A stretch of 43,036 bases of DNA from JAWXBT01 sp964523015 (GCA_964523015.1 CAZFXN010000020.1:1-43036); one strand, 5' to 3'. Positions 18,936 through 28,148 are shown, counted from the first letter of the stretch. Notes: generated by a model from the sequence alone, not told the origin. Numbers and translations are program-made.

Positions 18936-19788
18936 CCTAGAAAATAATCTAGCTTCTGAATCTTCTGAAGCTGAAGGCACAATTGGTCTTGTCGCAGGTA
19001 GTGGAATATTTCCAATTCAATTCATAAAAAATGCAAAAACAAAGGGCTTTAATGTAGTTGTTGTTGCTCACCAAGGTGATACTGAAATTCAGATAGATTC
19101 CCTAGGAGTTCCTGTAGAGTGGATTAAGCTAGGACAGCTTGGTAAAATTATTAAAATATTTAAGCGTGAAAAAGTTGAAAGAATTGCGTTTGCTGGTGGT
19201 ATCTCTCGACCTAATATTTTAAAAGGAAATTTGTGGGTTGATCGTAGAGGGATATCGCTACTTCTTAAAGTAAAGAGTGTTAAAGATGATGTTTTATTAA
19301 GAGCAATTGCTGCTGAACTAGAGGGTGAGGGGTTTAAAGTTTTTTCTGCTACAAAGTATTTGCCTGAATTTGTTTCTCATGATGGGGTTTTAACTAAACG
19401 AGATCTTACCATTTCAGAGAAAAATAATGCAAAAATTGGTTGGTTAGCTGCTAAAATAATTGGTTCTGCAGACATAGGACAGACAATAGTTATTTCTCAG
19501 GAGATGGTAGTTGCTGTTGAGGCAATTGAAGGAACTGATGCTACAATAAGACGAGCTGGTAGCCTCATTTCAGGAAAGGGAGGTGTAGTTGTTAAGGTCT
19601 CTAAGCCACAACAGGATGATCGTTTAGATCTTCCTACAATTGGGGTTGCCACAATAGAGAGTATGAAAGAGGCAGGTTTAACAGCTTTAGTCATAGAGAC
19701 TGGTAAAACTATTATACTCCATCCAGTCGATGTTGTTGCCGCTGCTAATTCAGCAAACATTGCTTTAGTTTCGCTAAGCAATATTTAA
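18925..19788 (+). CDS. lpxI: UDP-2,3-diacylglucosamine pyrophosphatase LpxI
   Basis: Hydrolyses UDP-2,3-diacylglucosamine to lipid X in lipid A synthesis. It is the non-homologous replacement for LpxH/LpxG found in alphaproteobacteria and many deltaproteobacterial-type genomes. The N-terminal region has IGLVAGSGIFPIQF, and the middle has FAGGISRPNI and DDVLLRAIAAELEGEGF. The C-terminal catalytic domain has AVEAIEGTDATIRRAG and IGVATIESM. I prefer the ATG at 18925, which overlaps lpxA by 11 bp. A GTG at 18883 would extend the protein by 14 residues and increase the overlap to 53 bp. It is the last gene of the operon and convergent with coaE. Confidence 0.93.
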   Translation: MTVSLENNLASESSEAEGTIGLVAGSGIFPIQFIKNAKTKGFNVVVVAHQGDTEIQIDSLGVPVEWIKLGQLGKIIKIFKREKVERIAFAGGISRPNILKGNLWVDRRGISLLLKVKSVKDDVLLRAIAAELEGEGFKVFSATKYLPEFVSHDGVLTKRDLTISEKNNAKIGWLAAKIIGSADIGQTIVISQEMVVAVEAIEGTDATIRRAGSLISGKGGVVVKVSKPQQDDRLDLPTIGVATIESMKEAGLTALVIETGKTIILHPVDVVAAANSANIALVSLSNI

Positions 19789-19793
19789 ATAAA

Positions 19794-20408
19794 CTAAGGT
19801 AGGATTTTAAGATATATCTCTTTAACTTGGCTCTCTAACGCTTTTGGATCCCGGTTGTTATCAATCACAAAATCAGCTTTTGAAACTTTTAGTTCAATAG
19901 AGAGCTGTGAGTCGTATTTTTTGTTAGCTAAGTCTGCACTACAACCATCTCTTTTTATTACCCTCTTCATACAAGCATCCCGATCGGCCTTAACAACGAT
20001 TATATTTTCTATCTCTGGGTAAGTGAATCTTGATTCAAAAAAAAGGGGAATAACGCAGAGAATCGCTGTTGGATTTTTTGCATTAGCTGCGATCTCACTT
20101 ATCTGTTCCTGGTGTAAAACTCTGATTAAGGGATGAAGAATATTTTCTAGCTCTTCAAGTTTTGATTTGTCATTAAATACGAGTTGACCGAGTAGCTTTC
20201 TATTAAGTTCGCCGTTAGGTAGTAAGTAGCTAGGTCCAAAATGATTGATAACCCTGCTTAACCCCACACTATTTATACCAACTACTTGGCGAGCCAGGAT
20301 GTCTGAATCAATTATCAATGCTCCTTCTTTCTCAAATAATTTGGCAACTGTAGACTTCCCTGAGCCTAAAGATCCAGTTAGAACAGAGATAGATAGTTTA
20401 CTAGTCAT
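19794..20408 (-). CDS. coaE: Dephospho-CoA kinase
   Basis: Phosphorylates the ribose 3'-hydroxyl of dephospho-CoA, the last step of coenzyme A synthesis. The 204 residues show the P-loop GSLGSGKST (about 12-20), the family motif DSDILARQVV, the LID region with KRDG (about 150), and the C-terminal FVIDNN. The ATG at 20408 is clear. It runs against lpxI, with 5 bp between the two stops, and is divergent from the SCP2 gene. Confidence 0.95.
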   Translation of the reverse strand: MTSKLSISVLTGSLGSGKSTVAKLFEKEGALIIDSDILARQVVGINSVGLSRVINHFGPSYLLPNGELNRKLLGQLVFNDKSKLEELENILHPLIRVLHQEQISEIAANAKNPTAILCVIPLFFESRFTYPEIENIIVVKADRDACMKRVIKRDGCSADLANKKYDSQLSIELKVSKADFVIDNNRDPKALESQVKEIYLKILP

Positions 20409-20494
20409 AGTTCTATACTATACTTAAAGTAACATTAGTTAGTATACGTAAATTATGAAGTTATATAGAATTCGTTGTTTAAAGGGGCACAATA

Positions 20495-20866
20495 ATGAAT
20501 GAAGAAGCAGGACGGAGAGAGACTGGACGAAGACCAAAAAACTCAGTCGAAGAGCTTTTAACAAATGAAATTGTATTAAGAGTGGAACGAGCAAATGAAC
20601 ATTTAAAGAGTAAGATTAAAGGTACCGTTTTAGTCAAAATCAAAGGACAAGATACTTTTCATATGGATGCAACCAAGGGAAGTTTACAGGTAAATAAAAA
20701 CGGACCTACCTCTGCCGATGCCGTAATCGAGATAGGAGAGCACGATCTCTTAAGAGTCGCATCAGGACATCTCAATCCACAGATTGCGATGTTGTCTGAC
20801 AAGATAACTATTGCAGGAAATGCAGAGTTAGCGATTTATTTTTTCAATCTAATTGCACCGAACTAA
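20495..20866 (+). CDS. SCP2 sterol-binding domain protein
   Basis: A small 123-residue cytoplasmic protein that is essentially a single SCP2 domain (about 15-120). The pattern VLVKIKGQDTFHMDATKGSLQVNKNGPTSADAVIEIG...LLRVASGHLNPQIAMLSDKITIAGN, ending in a hydrophobic tail, is characteristic. SCP2 domains bind lipids or acyl-CoA in a hydrophobic tunnel; the ligand here is unknown. The N-terminus is charged (EAGRRETGRRPKN). It is divergent from coaE and convergent with the HisKA protein, 7 bp away. Confidence 0.85.
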   Translation: MNEEAGRRETGRRPKNSVEELLTNEIVLRVERANEHLKSKIKGTVLVKIKGQDTFHMDATKGSLQVNKNGPTSADAVIEIGEHDLLRVASGHLNPQIAMLSDKITIAGNAELAIYFFNLIAPN

Positions 20867-20873
20867 GGGTGCA

Positions 20874-21425
20874 TTAAGAGTAAGTCTTTTTTAGATCCGC
20901 TAAGATTTCCATTGCTTGTTTTAGGGCATTAAGAGCATTGTCTGTGTGGGCTAACTCCTTTTCAGAACGACCTGTCTTTAATAGATTCATCTTTGCTAAC
21001 TCTAAATGTGTTGTAGCGATTCCAATCGGGTTTCGTATGTCATGAGCAACTCGTGAGACAAACTTTGACATTACAGTGTCAGAGATCCTTTGAGGACTCA
21101 AAATTAGGCATAGATTATTTGAATTATCATGACATTGAAGCACCACACCATCAATTAGGTGCTCTTCATTAGATATGTAACTTAATGTTACAAAAGTAAG
21201 ATTATCTACTGATAAAATAGTAGCACAAGATTTTGGAGTAAAGAGATCTTGGAGCTGATTAGCGCAGTCTGTTGCATCTGCGTTTTTAGAGACTTTCTTG
21301 TCAGTTCTCTTATCAATTCTTGAATTAACTATATTTCCATTAAGATCACAGATTAAGTAATGAAACCCTGAATTTATTAGCCAATTAACTAGTTCCATTA
21401 GATAGTGATACTCCTTATGATTCAA
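20874..21425 (-). CDS. Orphan HisKA (DHp) protein without an ATPase domain
   Basis: A 183-residue protein with a PAS-like N-terminal part (about 15-110) followed by a HisKA dimerisation and phosphoacceptor domain (about 118-180). The H-box is SRVAHDIRNPIG with H128. It ends at residue 183, so the HATPase domain of a kinase is absent; the downstream space belongs to the SCP2 gene. It may be a truncated kinase, or a protein that gets its phosphate from another kinase. The longest frame starts with TTG (21425) without a ribosome binding site. An in-frame ATG at residue 10 has AAGGAG about 12 bp upstream. A compound palindrome lies just behind its 5' end. Confidence 0.65.
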   Translation of the reverse strand: MNHKEYHYLMELVNWLINSGFHYLICDLNGNIVNSRIDKRTDKKVSKNADATDCANQLQDLFTPKSCATILSVDNLTFVTLSYISNEEHLIDGVVLQCHDNSNNLCLILSPQRISDTVMSKFVSRVAHDIRNPIGIATTHLELAKMNLLKTGRSEKELAHTDNALNALKQAMEILADLKKTYS

Positions 21426-21451
21426 AAAGTTGAGAATAGAGCCATGAGTCT

Positions 21452-21605
21452 ATAGTTATCCCAAAAAGAATATTCCGAATATATTTATTTTGAAAACCTT
21501 CGGTTTACTATAACTCATTAATTGGGATAACTATTTTTTGTCCCTCCGGGGGATAGTAAGTCCAAAAATCAACTTCTTTCGGAACTTACTTTCTGGACTT
21601 ACTAT
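21452..21605. repeat. Compound palindromic element, copy 2
   Basis: Arm pair 1 is ATAGTTATCCCAA (21452-21464) with its exact complement at 21522-21534. It encloses ATATTC-C-GAATAT (21470-21482) and AAACC-TTC-GGTTT (21494-21506). A C/G-run hairpin TCCC-TCCGG-GGGA follows at 21541-21553. Arm pair 2 is ATAGTAAGTCCA (21553-21564) with its exact complement at 21594-21605. Both left arms start ATAGT and run into AAAAA. The order of arm pair, C/G-run hairpin, arm pair repeats the layout at 10921-11194. No protein is encoded here. Confidence 0.75.
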
Positions 21606-21667
21606 ATATTATTCCCCTATGATAATCAGTACTTTAATTTGAATATTATTATTAGATAAAAGCTTAG

Positions 21668-22900
21668 ATGTCAGAGTTAAATTTACCGATCGAAAATAAG
21701 ACGAGCCTTAGTTTAACAGAGCAAGATATGACACTTGATAAAGCACACAATTATCAAATTACAATAGAGGATCTGTACTCAGAAAGGTTGCGGTTATTAA
21801 ATGCAGGTAAAGAGATCTTTGATCTATCTATGATTAATCCTGATCTTGCCCCTGAAAGAGCTATAGTAGATAAGCTAGTTCAGGCGTCGTTAAAGAGTTA
21901 TAACCATCGCTACGGTGCATCAAAGGGATTAAAAAAACTAAGAGAATCATTTGCTCTAAAGTATAAAAGAATTTTTGAGATTGATTTAGACCCAACTAGT
22001 TCAATTTGTGTAACACAAGGTTGCAAAGATGCGATCTTGCAAGTTTTAAAAGTCACCTGTTGTCCGGGTGACAATGTTCTTGTTCTGTCACCAACATACC
22101 CAGCCTATCAATTCGCAATTGACTATCTAGGATTAAATTGTATCTCTGTGCCTTTAGGTATTACTGAAGATGATACTATTGAAGAAATATTATCGGCATT
22201 CAAAAAACATAAGATAAAAATTTCACTTCTCAACTTTCCACATAACCCTACCGGCAGAATTTATTCAGGTAACTTTTGGCAGAGAGTTAAGGATATTTCA
22301 TTAAAATACAATGCTTTATTGGTTAACGATTTTACCTACGGTGACATGGTTTTTAGTGGAGTTCCATCCTTAAGCGCGCTTTGTGGCTCAAATGACTTTA
22401 GTGGGGTTATTGAGATATACAGCTTATCAAAATCCTATTCCTTGCCAGGTTGGAGAGTCGCAGGTTTGGTTGGAGACTCCAGTATTATAGAGAAAGTATC
22501 TAAAGTTAAGTCTCAGATTGACTATGGGACTTTTATGCCTATTCAAATTGCGGCTTCGTATGCTTTAAGCTCTGAGGAAGATTTTGTTTCAATTCCTCGT
22601 GAAACTTATCATAGACGCGCGAAGGTGTTATCTGAGCAACTTATAAAGATTGGGTGGGATGTCGATCCACCAATAGCTGGTGCTTGTGTTTGGGCAAAAG
22701 TATCAGACAAAATAAAGATGAAGCTAGATTGTAAAGATTATAATTCTTATGCACTTTCAAAACTGATGCTATCAGAAGCTAATGTTTTTACCCTTCCTGG
22801 AGAATATTTTGGTGTCGACTATAAGGATTATGTTAGGTTTGCTCTAGTGTTATCAGAGGATAAAATTAGATCTGCAATAAATAAACTTTCTATTATATAA
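21668..22900 (+). CDS. PLP-dependent class I/II aminotransferase, AlaC-like
   Basis: A cytoplasmic fold-type I aminotransferase of 410 residues. Visible landmarks are the PLP phosphate region CVTQGCKDAILQ, the substrate motif LNFPHNPTGR, NDFTYGDMVF with the PLP-contacting Asp and Tyr, the Schiff-base lysine in SLSKSYSLPGWRVAG, and a C-terminal VRFALV arginine. The SKSYSLPGWR pattern resembles the AlaC/YfdZ branch (glutamate-pyruvate aminotransferases) and LL-diaminopimelate aminotransferases. I favour the AlaC group but cannot fix the substrate. The first 20 residues are a polar extension. The TPR gene follows after 10 bp. Confidence 0.88.
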   Translation: MSELNLPIENKTSLSLTEQDMTLDKAHNYQITIEDLYSERLRLLNAGKEIFDLSMINPDLAPERAIVDKLVQASLKSYNHRYGASKGLKKLRESFALKYKRIFEIDLDPTSSICVTQGCKDAILQVLKVTCCPGDNVLVLSPTYPAYQFAIDYLGLNCISVPLGITEDDTIEEILSAFKKHKIKISLLNFPHNPTGRIYSGNFWQRVKDISLKYNALLVNDFTYGDMVFSGVPSLSALCGSNDFSGVIEIYSLSKSYSLPGWRVAGLVGDSSIIEKVSKVKSQIDYGTFMPIQIAASYALSSEEDFVSIPRETYHRRAKVLSEQLIKIGWDVDPPIAGACVWAKVSDKIKMKLDCKDYNSYALSKLMLSEANVFTLPGEYFGVDYKDYVRFALVLSEDKIRSAINKLSII

Positions 22901-22910
22901 TGAGCTTGCA

Positions 22911-24071
22911 ATGAAAAAACTTACCCGAACTATCATCACATTATCTATATCACTTCTTTTCATAATACTTTTATCAATGAATCAAACTACCGCTCAAACA
23001 GTTGATTGTGTTGAGGCAGGTAAGTTATTTAGAAGCGGAGTTGATCTCAGTGATGCTTCAGAAAATGAGGAGAATTTTTACCGGAAAGCAATTGCACTCT
23101 GCCCAACCATGTCAGAAGCTTATTACAATATCGGTGTAATTGCCTCTCGACGAGGAAGTATCGATCAGTCTTTAGCTAATTATAAGAAAGCATTACAAGC
23201 TTCACCGAGGCCTGAATATTATACTGCAATAGGAAATGTTTTTGTTGCACAGAAACAGTATAAAGAAGCTAAAGAAAGTTACCAAGCAGCAATTAATCTT
23301 GATTCCCAATATGTTCCTGCACTTTTAGGACTTGGAATAGTCTATGATCAGATTAAAGATTTTCAAAAATCTGAAGAGGTGCTTCGCACTGCTGCCTCCA
23401 TTAACCGAACAGATGCTATAGTTCAGTATAACTTAGGAGTCAGCTTTGAGCAGCAAAACAAGTGGCAGGATGCGATTAGTGCATATGAAAATGCAGTAAA
23501 AGTAGATGATAACCATTTTAATAGTCATTTTGAGTTAGGCATAGCTTATCAAAAGGCTGGGCGATATGAGGATAGTCGAAAGGTTTTAGAAAGAGCCGCA
23601 ACTTTACAAGCTGACAACCCTTCTGCTCACAGGGCTCTTGGGGTTACATATGAGAAACTAGGTTTAAACGATAGAGCTGAGCTGGCATTTAGACGAGCTA
23701 TAAAATTAGATCCAAACGATGAAATTTCACTTATAAACTTAGGGGTTGTTTTAATGACCAAGCCGGGGCCTAACCCGCTGGAGGCTGAGAAGATCCTTAC
23801 TGAGGCCCTTAAATTAGCTCCAAAAAGCTCTAAAGCCTTAGCTGCGTTAGGTTGGGCCCAAATAGAACTTGGTCGCCACGCAGTTGCTGAAGACACTCTT
23901 CGGCAGGCAATAGATCAAGACTCTAATAACTCATATGCATATAATAATTTGGGTGTGCTTTATCTTCGAACTGGGCGAAATCAAGATGCTGAGCGGGCAT
24001 TTCAAAAGGCATTAGCGTTAAATCCCGATCTAACAGAGGCCCAGCGCAACCTTCGTCAGTTTGCTCAATAA
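22911..24071 (+). CDS. Secreted TPR-repeat protein
   Basis: A 386-residue protein with a signal peptide (hydrophobic 9-25, cleavage near TTA-QTV). It is followed by about nine tetratricopeptide repeats with the usual spacing, for example YYNIGVIASRRGSIDQSLANYKKA and ALLGLGIVYDQIKDFQKSEEVL. TPR arrays form a protein-binding superhelix, and a periplasmic scaffold role is likely. The partner is unknown. It follows the aminotransferase by 10 bp and is probably in the same transcript. A terminator-like hairpin follows at 24144-24183. Confidence 0.85.
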   Translation: MKKLTRTIITLSISLLFIILLSMNQTTAQTVDCVEAGKLFRSGVDLSDASENEENFYRKAIALCPTMSEAYYNIGVIASRRGSIDQSLANYKKALQASPRPEYYTAIGNVFVAQKQYKEAKESYQAAINLDSQYVPALLGLGIVYDQIKDFQKSEEVLRTAASINRTDAIVQYNLGVSFEQQNKWQDAISAYENAVKVDDNHFNSHFELGIAYQKAGRYEDSRKVLERAATLQADNPSAHRALGVTYEKLGLNDRAELAFRRAIKLDPNDEISLINLGVVLMTKPGPNPLEAEKILTEALKLAPKSSKALAALGWAQIELGRHAVAEDTLRQAIDQDSNNSYAYNNLGVLYLRTGRNQDAERAFQKALALNPDLTEAQRNLRQFAQ

Positions 24072-24143
24072 AGACTAAGAAATTTGGTAGGTTATCTACT
24101 AATAAAATATCATCTTTCCAACTTCCATAAGTAGAGTTAGATT

Positions 24144-24183
24144 CCGGTAGGGCGTATAGTAGTAACTACGGTTCGTTTTTTTT
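24144..24183 (+). terminator. Probable Rho-independent terminator
   Basis: CCGGTAG (24144-24150) pairs with CTACGG (24166-24171), with one bulged G, and is followed by T8 at 24176-24183. It lies about 70 bp after the TPR gene stop. The stem is modest, so this call is moderate. Confidence 0.5.
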
Positions 24184-24294
24184 ATCGAATTTTATCGAAT
24201 TAAGGCTATTTAATTAGCTTAGGATGTTTATTCCTTATAAACATCTAGTAAATCTTTTATAGAAGTTAAATTTTTAAGCTCTTCAGTTATTAAC

Positions 24295-25467
24295 ATGTCC
24301 AAAGTTGCTCTAAAACTTGTTAGTCGCGCCGAATTCTACGCAGAAGAGGGGGAGTTTTGGAGCTCCGATGAGGAAAACGCTCATTCTCTTCATTTCTCAA
24401 TTTCATTACCTGATAGTTTTAGTCCAGGATTAGTTTCCTACTTTCTTAAAAAATATTCGAGCAAGGATGATGTGGTTTTGGACCCTTTTTGTGGCCGTGG
24501 TACTGTGCCATTAGAGGCATCCTTATTGGGTAGAACTGCTGTTGCTAGTGATATAAATCCGATATGTTTCTCAGCAACCCAGGCCAAGCTAACCCCTGTA
24601 GATCTTGTTGAGGTCGCCTTATTTATTCAATCTGTGAACTTTTCTAAACCTGTTTCATTGGATGGGTATTCTGAATATTTTGAACCTTTTTACGATCCAG
24701 ATACTTATAGAGAATTAGTTAATCTTAAATCCTATATTCAAAGTAATAGGTCTGATGTTAGTAACTTTGTTCAGATGATCGGCATGAGCTTACTCCATGG
24801 GCATACCGCTGGATATTTCTCAGGTTATTCACTTCCTCAAATATCAGTATCTCCATCTAGACAGAGAGAGATGAACGACAAGCGAGGAACACTTCCTGAG
24901 TTTCGAGCACTGGCTCCAAGAATTTTAAGAAAAGCCGGCGCTGTACTTCGTGATGGAGATGTTGGTAGGTTGCAATCTCGACGAGGGAAGCACCAAATAT
25001 TTCAGTCTGAATGTAGAAATTTATCATTTCTTAATAAATCAACTGTAGATCTCGTTATTACTTCACCACCTCGCCCATATGTTGCAAATTCTGTGAATGA
25101 TTTATGGCTAAAAAATTGGTTTGTAGGACTATCAAAAACTGAGCGAGACGAGCTTCGTCATGGATCCTTAGATAAACTCGACTTGGATGAATGGCTTTTG
25201 TTTATGAATGAATCCCTTTTTGAGTTAGCTAGGGTTGTAAAATCTGGGGGGCGTGTTGTTATAGATTTGAAACGTTCATTTGATGGTGTCAATTACCAAG
25301 ATCTTGATGAACACCTATCTAATCTTATTAACACAAATCTGACAAGTTATTGGGAGAATGAGTGTTTGTATGTTAACCGTCCAACAGTCCCGCAGCTCTC
25401 AAAAAAATTCAAAGAGGATGGACAAGTAAGCCGAACTAGCAAAGTGCTTGTCATTCGAAGAAAATAG
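24295..25467 (+). CDS. DNA methyltransferase (N6-A/N4-C type), solitary
   Basis: A 390-residue methyltransferase that uses S-adenosylmethionine. The SAM-binding motif I is DPFCGRGT (residues 63-70), followed by the acidic ASDINP. The catalytic motif IV is TSPPRPY (256-262), a variant of the SPPY motif of N4-cytosine methyltransferases. Motif I precedes motif IV. Between them lies a region of about 170 residues that could hold target recognition. No restriction endonuclease gene is adjacent, so it is an orphan. It could instead methylate RNA, because some DPFCGxGT enzymes do. The CbiA-like gene starts 9 bp downstream, suggesting an operon. Confidence 0.75.
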   Translation: MSKVALKLVSRAEFYAEEGEFWSSDEENAHSLHFSISLPDSFSPGLVSYFLKKYSSKDDVVLDPFCGRGTVPLEASLLGRTAVASDINPICFSATQAKLTPVDLVEVALFIQSVNFSKPVSLDGYSEYFEPFYDPDTYRELVNLKSYIQSNRSDVSNFVQMIGMSLLHGHTAGYFSGYSLPQISVSPSRQREMNDKRGTLPEFRALAPRILRKAGAVLRDGDVGRLQSRRGKHQIFQSECRNLSFLNKSTVDLVITSPPRPYVANSVNDLWLKNWFVGLSKTERDELRHGSLDKLDLDEWLLFMNESLFELARVVKSGGRVVIDLKRSFDGVNYQDLDEHLSNLINTNLTSYWENECLYVNRPTVPQLSKKFKEDGQVSRTSKVLVIRRK

Positions 25468-25476
25468 ATCCACAAG

Positions 25477-26877
25477 ATGGAGCAATTAGCTGTACCAAGA
25501 ATCATAATTTCAGGTGTAACACCAAGCGTTGGTAAGTCGTTGCTTGTTATCGGATTGGCCACTGAATTAAAACAGCGAGGGATAAGTGTCTCTTGTTGTG
25601 TGATAGGCCCTAATTTACAGCAGGCTGTCCTCTTAAAAGGAATTACAGACCGTTACGTGCATGTTCTTGACCCAAAGCTTCAATCCCAGAGCCAAATGCT
25701 AGAATCTCTTTATATGGCCGGCTTGGGAGCTGATGTGGTTTTAATTGAAGGAATGAGTACACTTTTAGAGCCAATTCAGGGGGGTGATTTCGTTGGAGGC
25801 CCTGATTCATATATCGCTAAGATTACCTACACACCTATCTGTCCAGTTTTTGATATTAGCTTAAATGAAACAGAAGCAGTTAATAATCTCTTACTCCATT
25901 CAAAATTGTTACCAGAGATCAATATTACCGCAGCGATTGCTAATCGCCTTCCTTCTGAGCAGAGTGAATTACTAAAAGCGATTACTTCAATTAACAATGA
26001 ATTGATAGCTAATGGAAAGGATCCATTGCTAGGTGTCGTGCCACAAATAGTAAATCCAGAAGATCTCCCTTCTCATGGAATTCATCAGACCAGCAAGCTG
26101 CCACCTATCTCAAGACAATTTTTGATGGAATTAAGCAGTATTGTTGCACGTTGCGTTGATGTTGATGAATTATTATCGAATGCAGCTAAAGCCCAAACAA
26201 TCATACTTGATGATTATAGGTACATTCCTGCCACTAGAGGATGCAGGATCGCAGTTAGTTTTGATAATGCCTTCGGTCTTTGCTTTCAGGATAATTTATC
26301 GTTTCTAAGACTCTATGGAGCCGACATCGTTCCGTTTTCAATTCTTGCAGATACTTCATTACCGAAAGGAATTGGGGGATTGTACATAACTGGTGGTTTC
26401 TTAAGTGAATACAGTACGGATCTACTTAAGAACAAATCGATGATTCGATCCATTCGAACCTTTAATGAGCAGGGTGGGGCGATCTATGCTGAGGGAGCAG
26501 GAGCAGCATATCTTTGTAGGGATTTTGCTCTGCCAGATAAAAATACCCGGTCTAGTGGCCTTGGATTAATTCCTGCTGATGCAGCTCCCGGTGATGGCAT
26601 GGAATGGTATTTTAAGGGAACAATCATGGAGGATTCTGTACTTGGTGGTAATGATAGTCCGATTCATGGGATTTCAACTGGTGAATGGCAGATTAAAAAT
26701 CCTGAACGGATGATGCGATGCCTTAGAATGATTAGGTCGAACGCAGGCACTGTTATGGAGGGGTTTTCTCCTACAGGACAATTCTTTGGAACCTTTTCAT
26801 TTCTTCATTGGGGCACTAATCCATTGGTCGCCAAGAAATTTGTAGAAGCGTCGTCTGTTATCTCATTTTCAAAGTAA
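25477..26877 (+). CDS. CbiA/CobB-family protein lacking the glutaminase cysteine
   Basis: Resembles cobyrinic acid a,c-diamide synthase over its 466 residues. An N-terminal P-loop ATPase-like domain has GVTPSVGKS (about 9-17). A C-terminal class I glutaminase-like domain has LYITGGFLSEY (the usual GGYPE region) and a closing FLHWGTNPLVA. The nucleophile loop, normally AECGG, reads AEGAG: residue 340 is glycine. Ammonia release from glutamine is therefore unlikely by the standard mechanism. No other cobalamin gene is nearby. It may be a ligase using another nitrogen source, a non-amidating relative, or a binding protein. Confidence 0.75.
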   Translation: MEQLAVPRIIISGVTPSVGKSLLVIGLATELKQRGISVSCCVIGPNLQQAVLLKGITDRYVHVLDPKLQSQSQMLESLYMAGLGADVVLIEGMSTLLEPIQGGDFVGGPDSYIAKITYTPICPVFDISLNETEAVNNLLLHSKLLPEINITAAIANRLPSEQSELLKAITSINNELIANGKDPLLGVVPQIVNPEDLPSHGIHQTSKLPPISRQFLMELSSIVARCVDVDELLSNAAKAQTIILDDYRYIPATRGCRIAVSFDNAFGLCFQDNLSFLRLYGADIVPFSILADTSLPKGIGGLYITGGFLSEYSTDLLKNKSMIRSIRTFNEQGGAIYAEGAGAAYLCRDFALPDKNTRSSGLGLIPADAAPGDGMEWYFKGTIMEDSVLGGNDSPIHGISTGEWQIKNPERMMRCLRMIRSNAGTVMEGFSPTGQFFGTFSFLHWGTNPLVAKKFVEASSVISFSK

Positions 26878-26896
26878 AATATCATCAATCATTCTA

Positions 26897-27949
26897 TCAG
26901 AGCGCTAATTTTACTGTTTCAATTTTTCTTGGCTGACTAATGGTAGGAGCTATACTTTGTGTTTTGATACTGCTTTGCTCTAACACATAGTCATATAACT
27001 TAGCTGTTTTTTTGTTGATCGGGTCGGAAAGTAGAAAGTCCCCAGTAGGCTTAGAGTAAACCAGACACTCTTTGTTTAGTATTAAAGGTAGCGCTCCTGT
27101 AAATAGATACCCTTCATTTTCAAGCGTAGCTGCTACGGTAGGAGCAAGTGGGTCTCTAATATTAAGAAAAATAATATGTGATCCTGAATTGATTCCCCGT
27201 AATTGACTAATCATCTCTTTAGAGTTTGAAACTAAAGAGGGTTCAATTGAAACGTGAGCAACATTAGTCTGGCTAAATGATTTAATCTCGACCGATAAGG
27301 CTTCAGCAGGAAGATGTACTGCTGAGATCGTCTTTGCGTCACTCTTTATAATTCTAGTAAGAGGGATCTGTTTGTATATGGTTTGGATAATATCTAAGTG
27401 ATTTTTTGGAACATAGACTGGAATTTCCTTGCCTCTCGTTTCAACCTCTTCAACGAGCATATTCATTACAATTGATACAGTTTGGCCAGTCGTTGAGTTA
27501 TCTCCACCTTGAAAATAATTTGGACAAACTGCAATTATTTCACCACCTAAAAGCTCATGAAGTGATCTTGCTGATTCTAGGTTCTCATTTAGTAAAAAAT
27601 AGTAATAGAGATCCCAACCCTGTCTTATCTTTAAATTGTTAAGAAATGACGTTATCGCAGACTTAAAAGAAGATGTTATCTTTAGATTTGGTTTTATAAC
27701 TGGGTATACGATTCTTATATGGTTAGCTAAGGCATCACGACAGATACCAATATGGGCTAAAATCTCACCGGCCTCGTTTTTCGCAACTAAGCTAAAAAAA
27801 CGTGAACCAAGGTGATTTTGCCAATACTTATCATCAAAGACACTCTTAATCGGATAACTTTCAGGGAGAGAATTCTTAATAAAATTAATTAAAGAATCAA
27901 TCTCTACTTTGTTATCCGGGTTTATTGCGCGAACTGAAACCTTGTCCAA
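26897..27949 (-). CDS. Putative GNAT-like acyltransferase
   Basis: A 350-residue protein of unproven function. The N-terminal 150 residues have an acyltransferase-like pattern: SRFFSLVAKNEAGEILAHIGI (strand pair), IRIVYPVIKPNLK, and a later LHELLGGEI. The C-terminal half contains a second alpha/beta region (HIIFLNIRDPLAPTVAATLENEGYLFTGALPLI) that could be a second GNAT fold. The start is TTG at 27949, supported by GGAGAG about 7 bp upstream. It is convergent with the CbiA-like gene and divergent from hflX. Confidence 0.6.
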   Translation of the reverse strand: MDKVSVRAINPDNKVEIDSLINFIKNSLPESYPIKSVFDDKYWQNHLGSRFFSLVAKNEAGEILAHIGICRDALANHIRIVYPVIKPNLKITSSFKSAITSFLNNLKIRQGWDLYYYFLLNENLESARSLHELLGGEIIAVCPNYFQGGDNSTTGQTVSIVMNMLVEEVETRGKEIPVYVPKNHLDIIQTIYKQIPLTRIIKSDAKTISAVHLPAEALSVEIKSFSQTNVAHVSIEPSLVSNSKEMISQLRGINSGSHIIFLNIRDPLAPTVAATLENEGYLFTGALPLILNKECLVYSKPTGDFLLSDPINKKTAKLYDYVLEQSSIKTQSIAPTISQPRKIETVKLAL

Positions 27950-28148
27950 GTGAGCTCTCCGTAAGACTTACATTATAAATTGTTATGCTTAATTTGGCTT
28001 AATTTGAATGATAAAGATGAATAAGAATTAGAAAGACCCGAAATCCACACCAGCCATAGAATTATACTATACTATAGCTTTTACTCAAGATTATTAAATA
28101 GATACCTATCAATTGTCAGAATGATCATTCGAGTGGTAGAAGGTCTCT

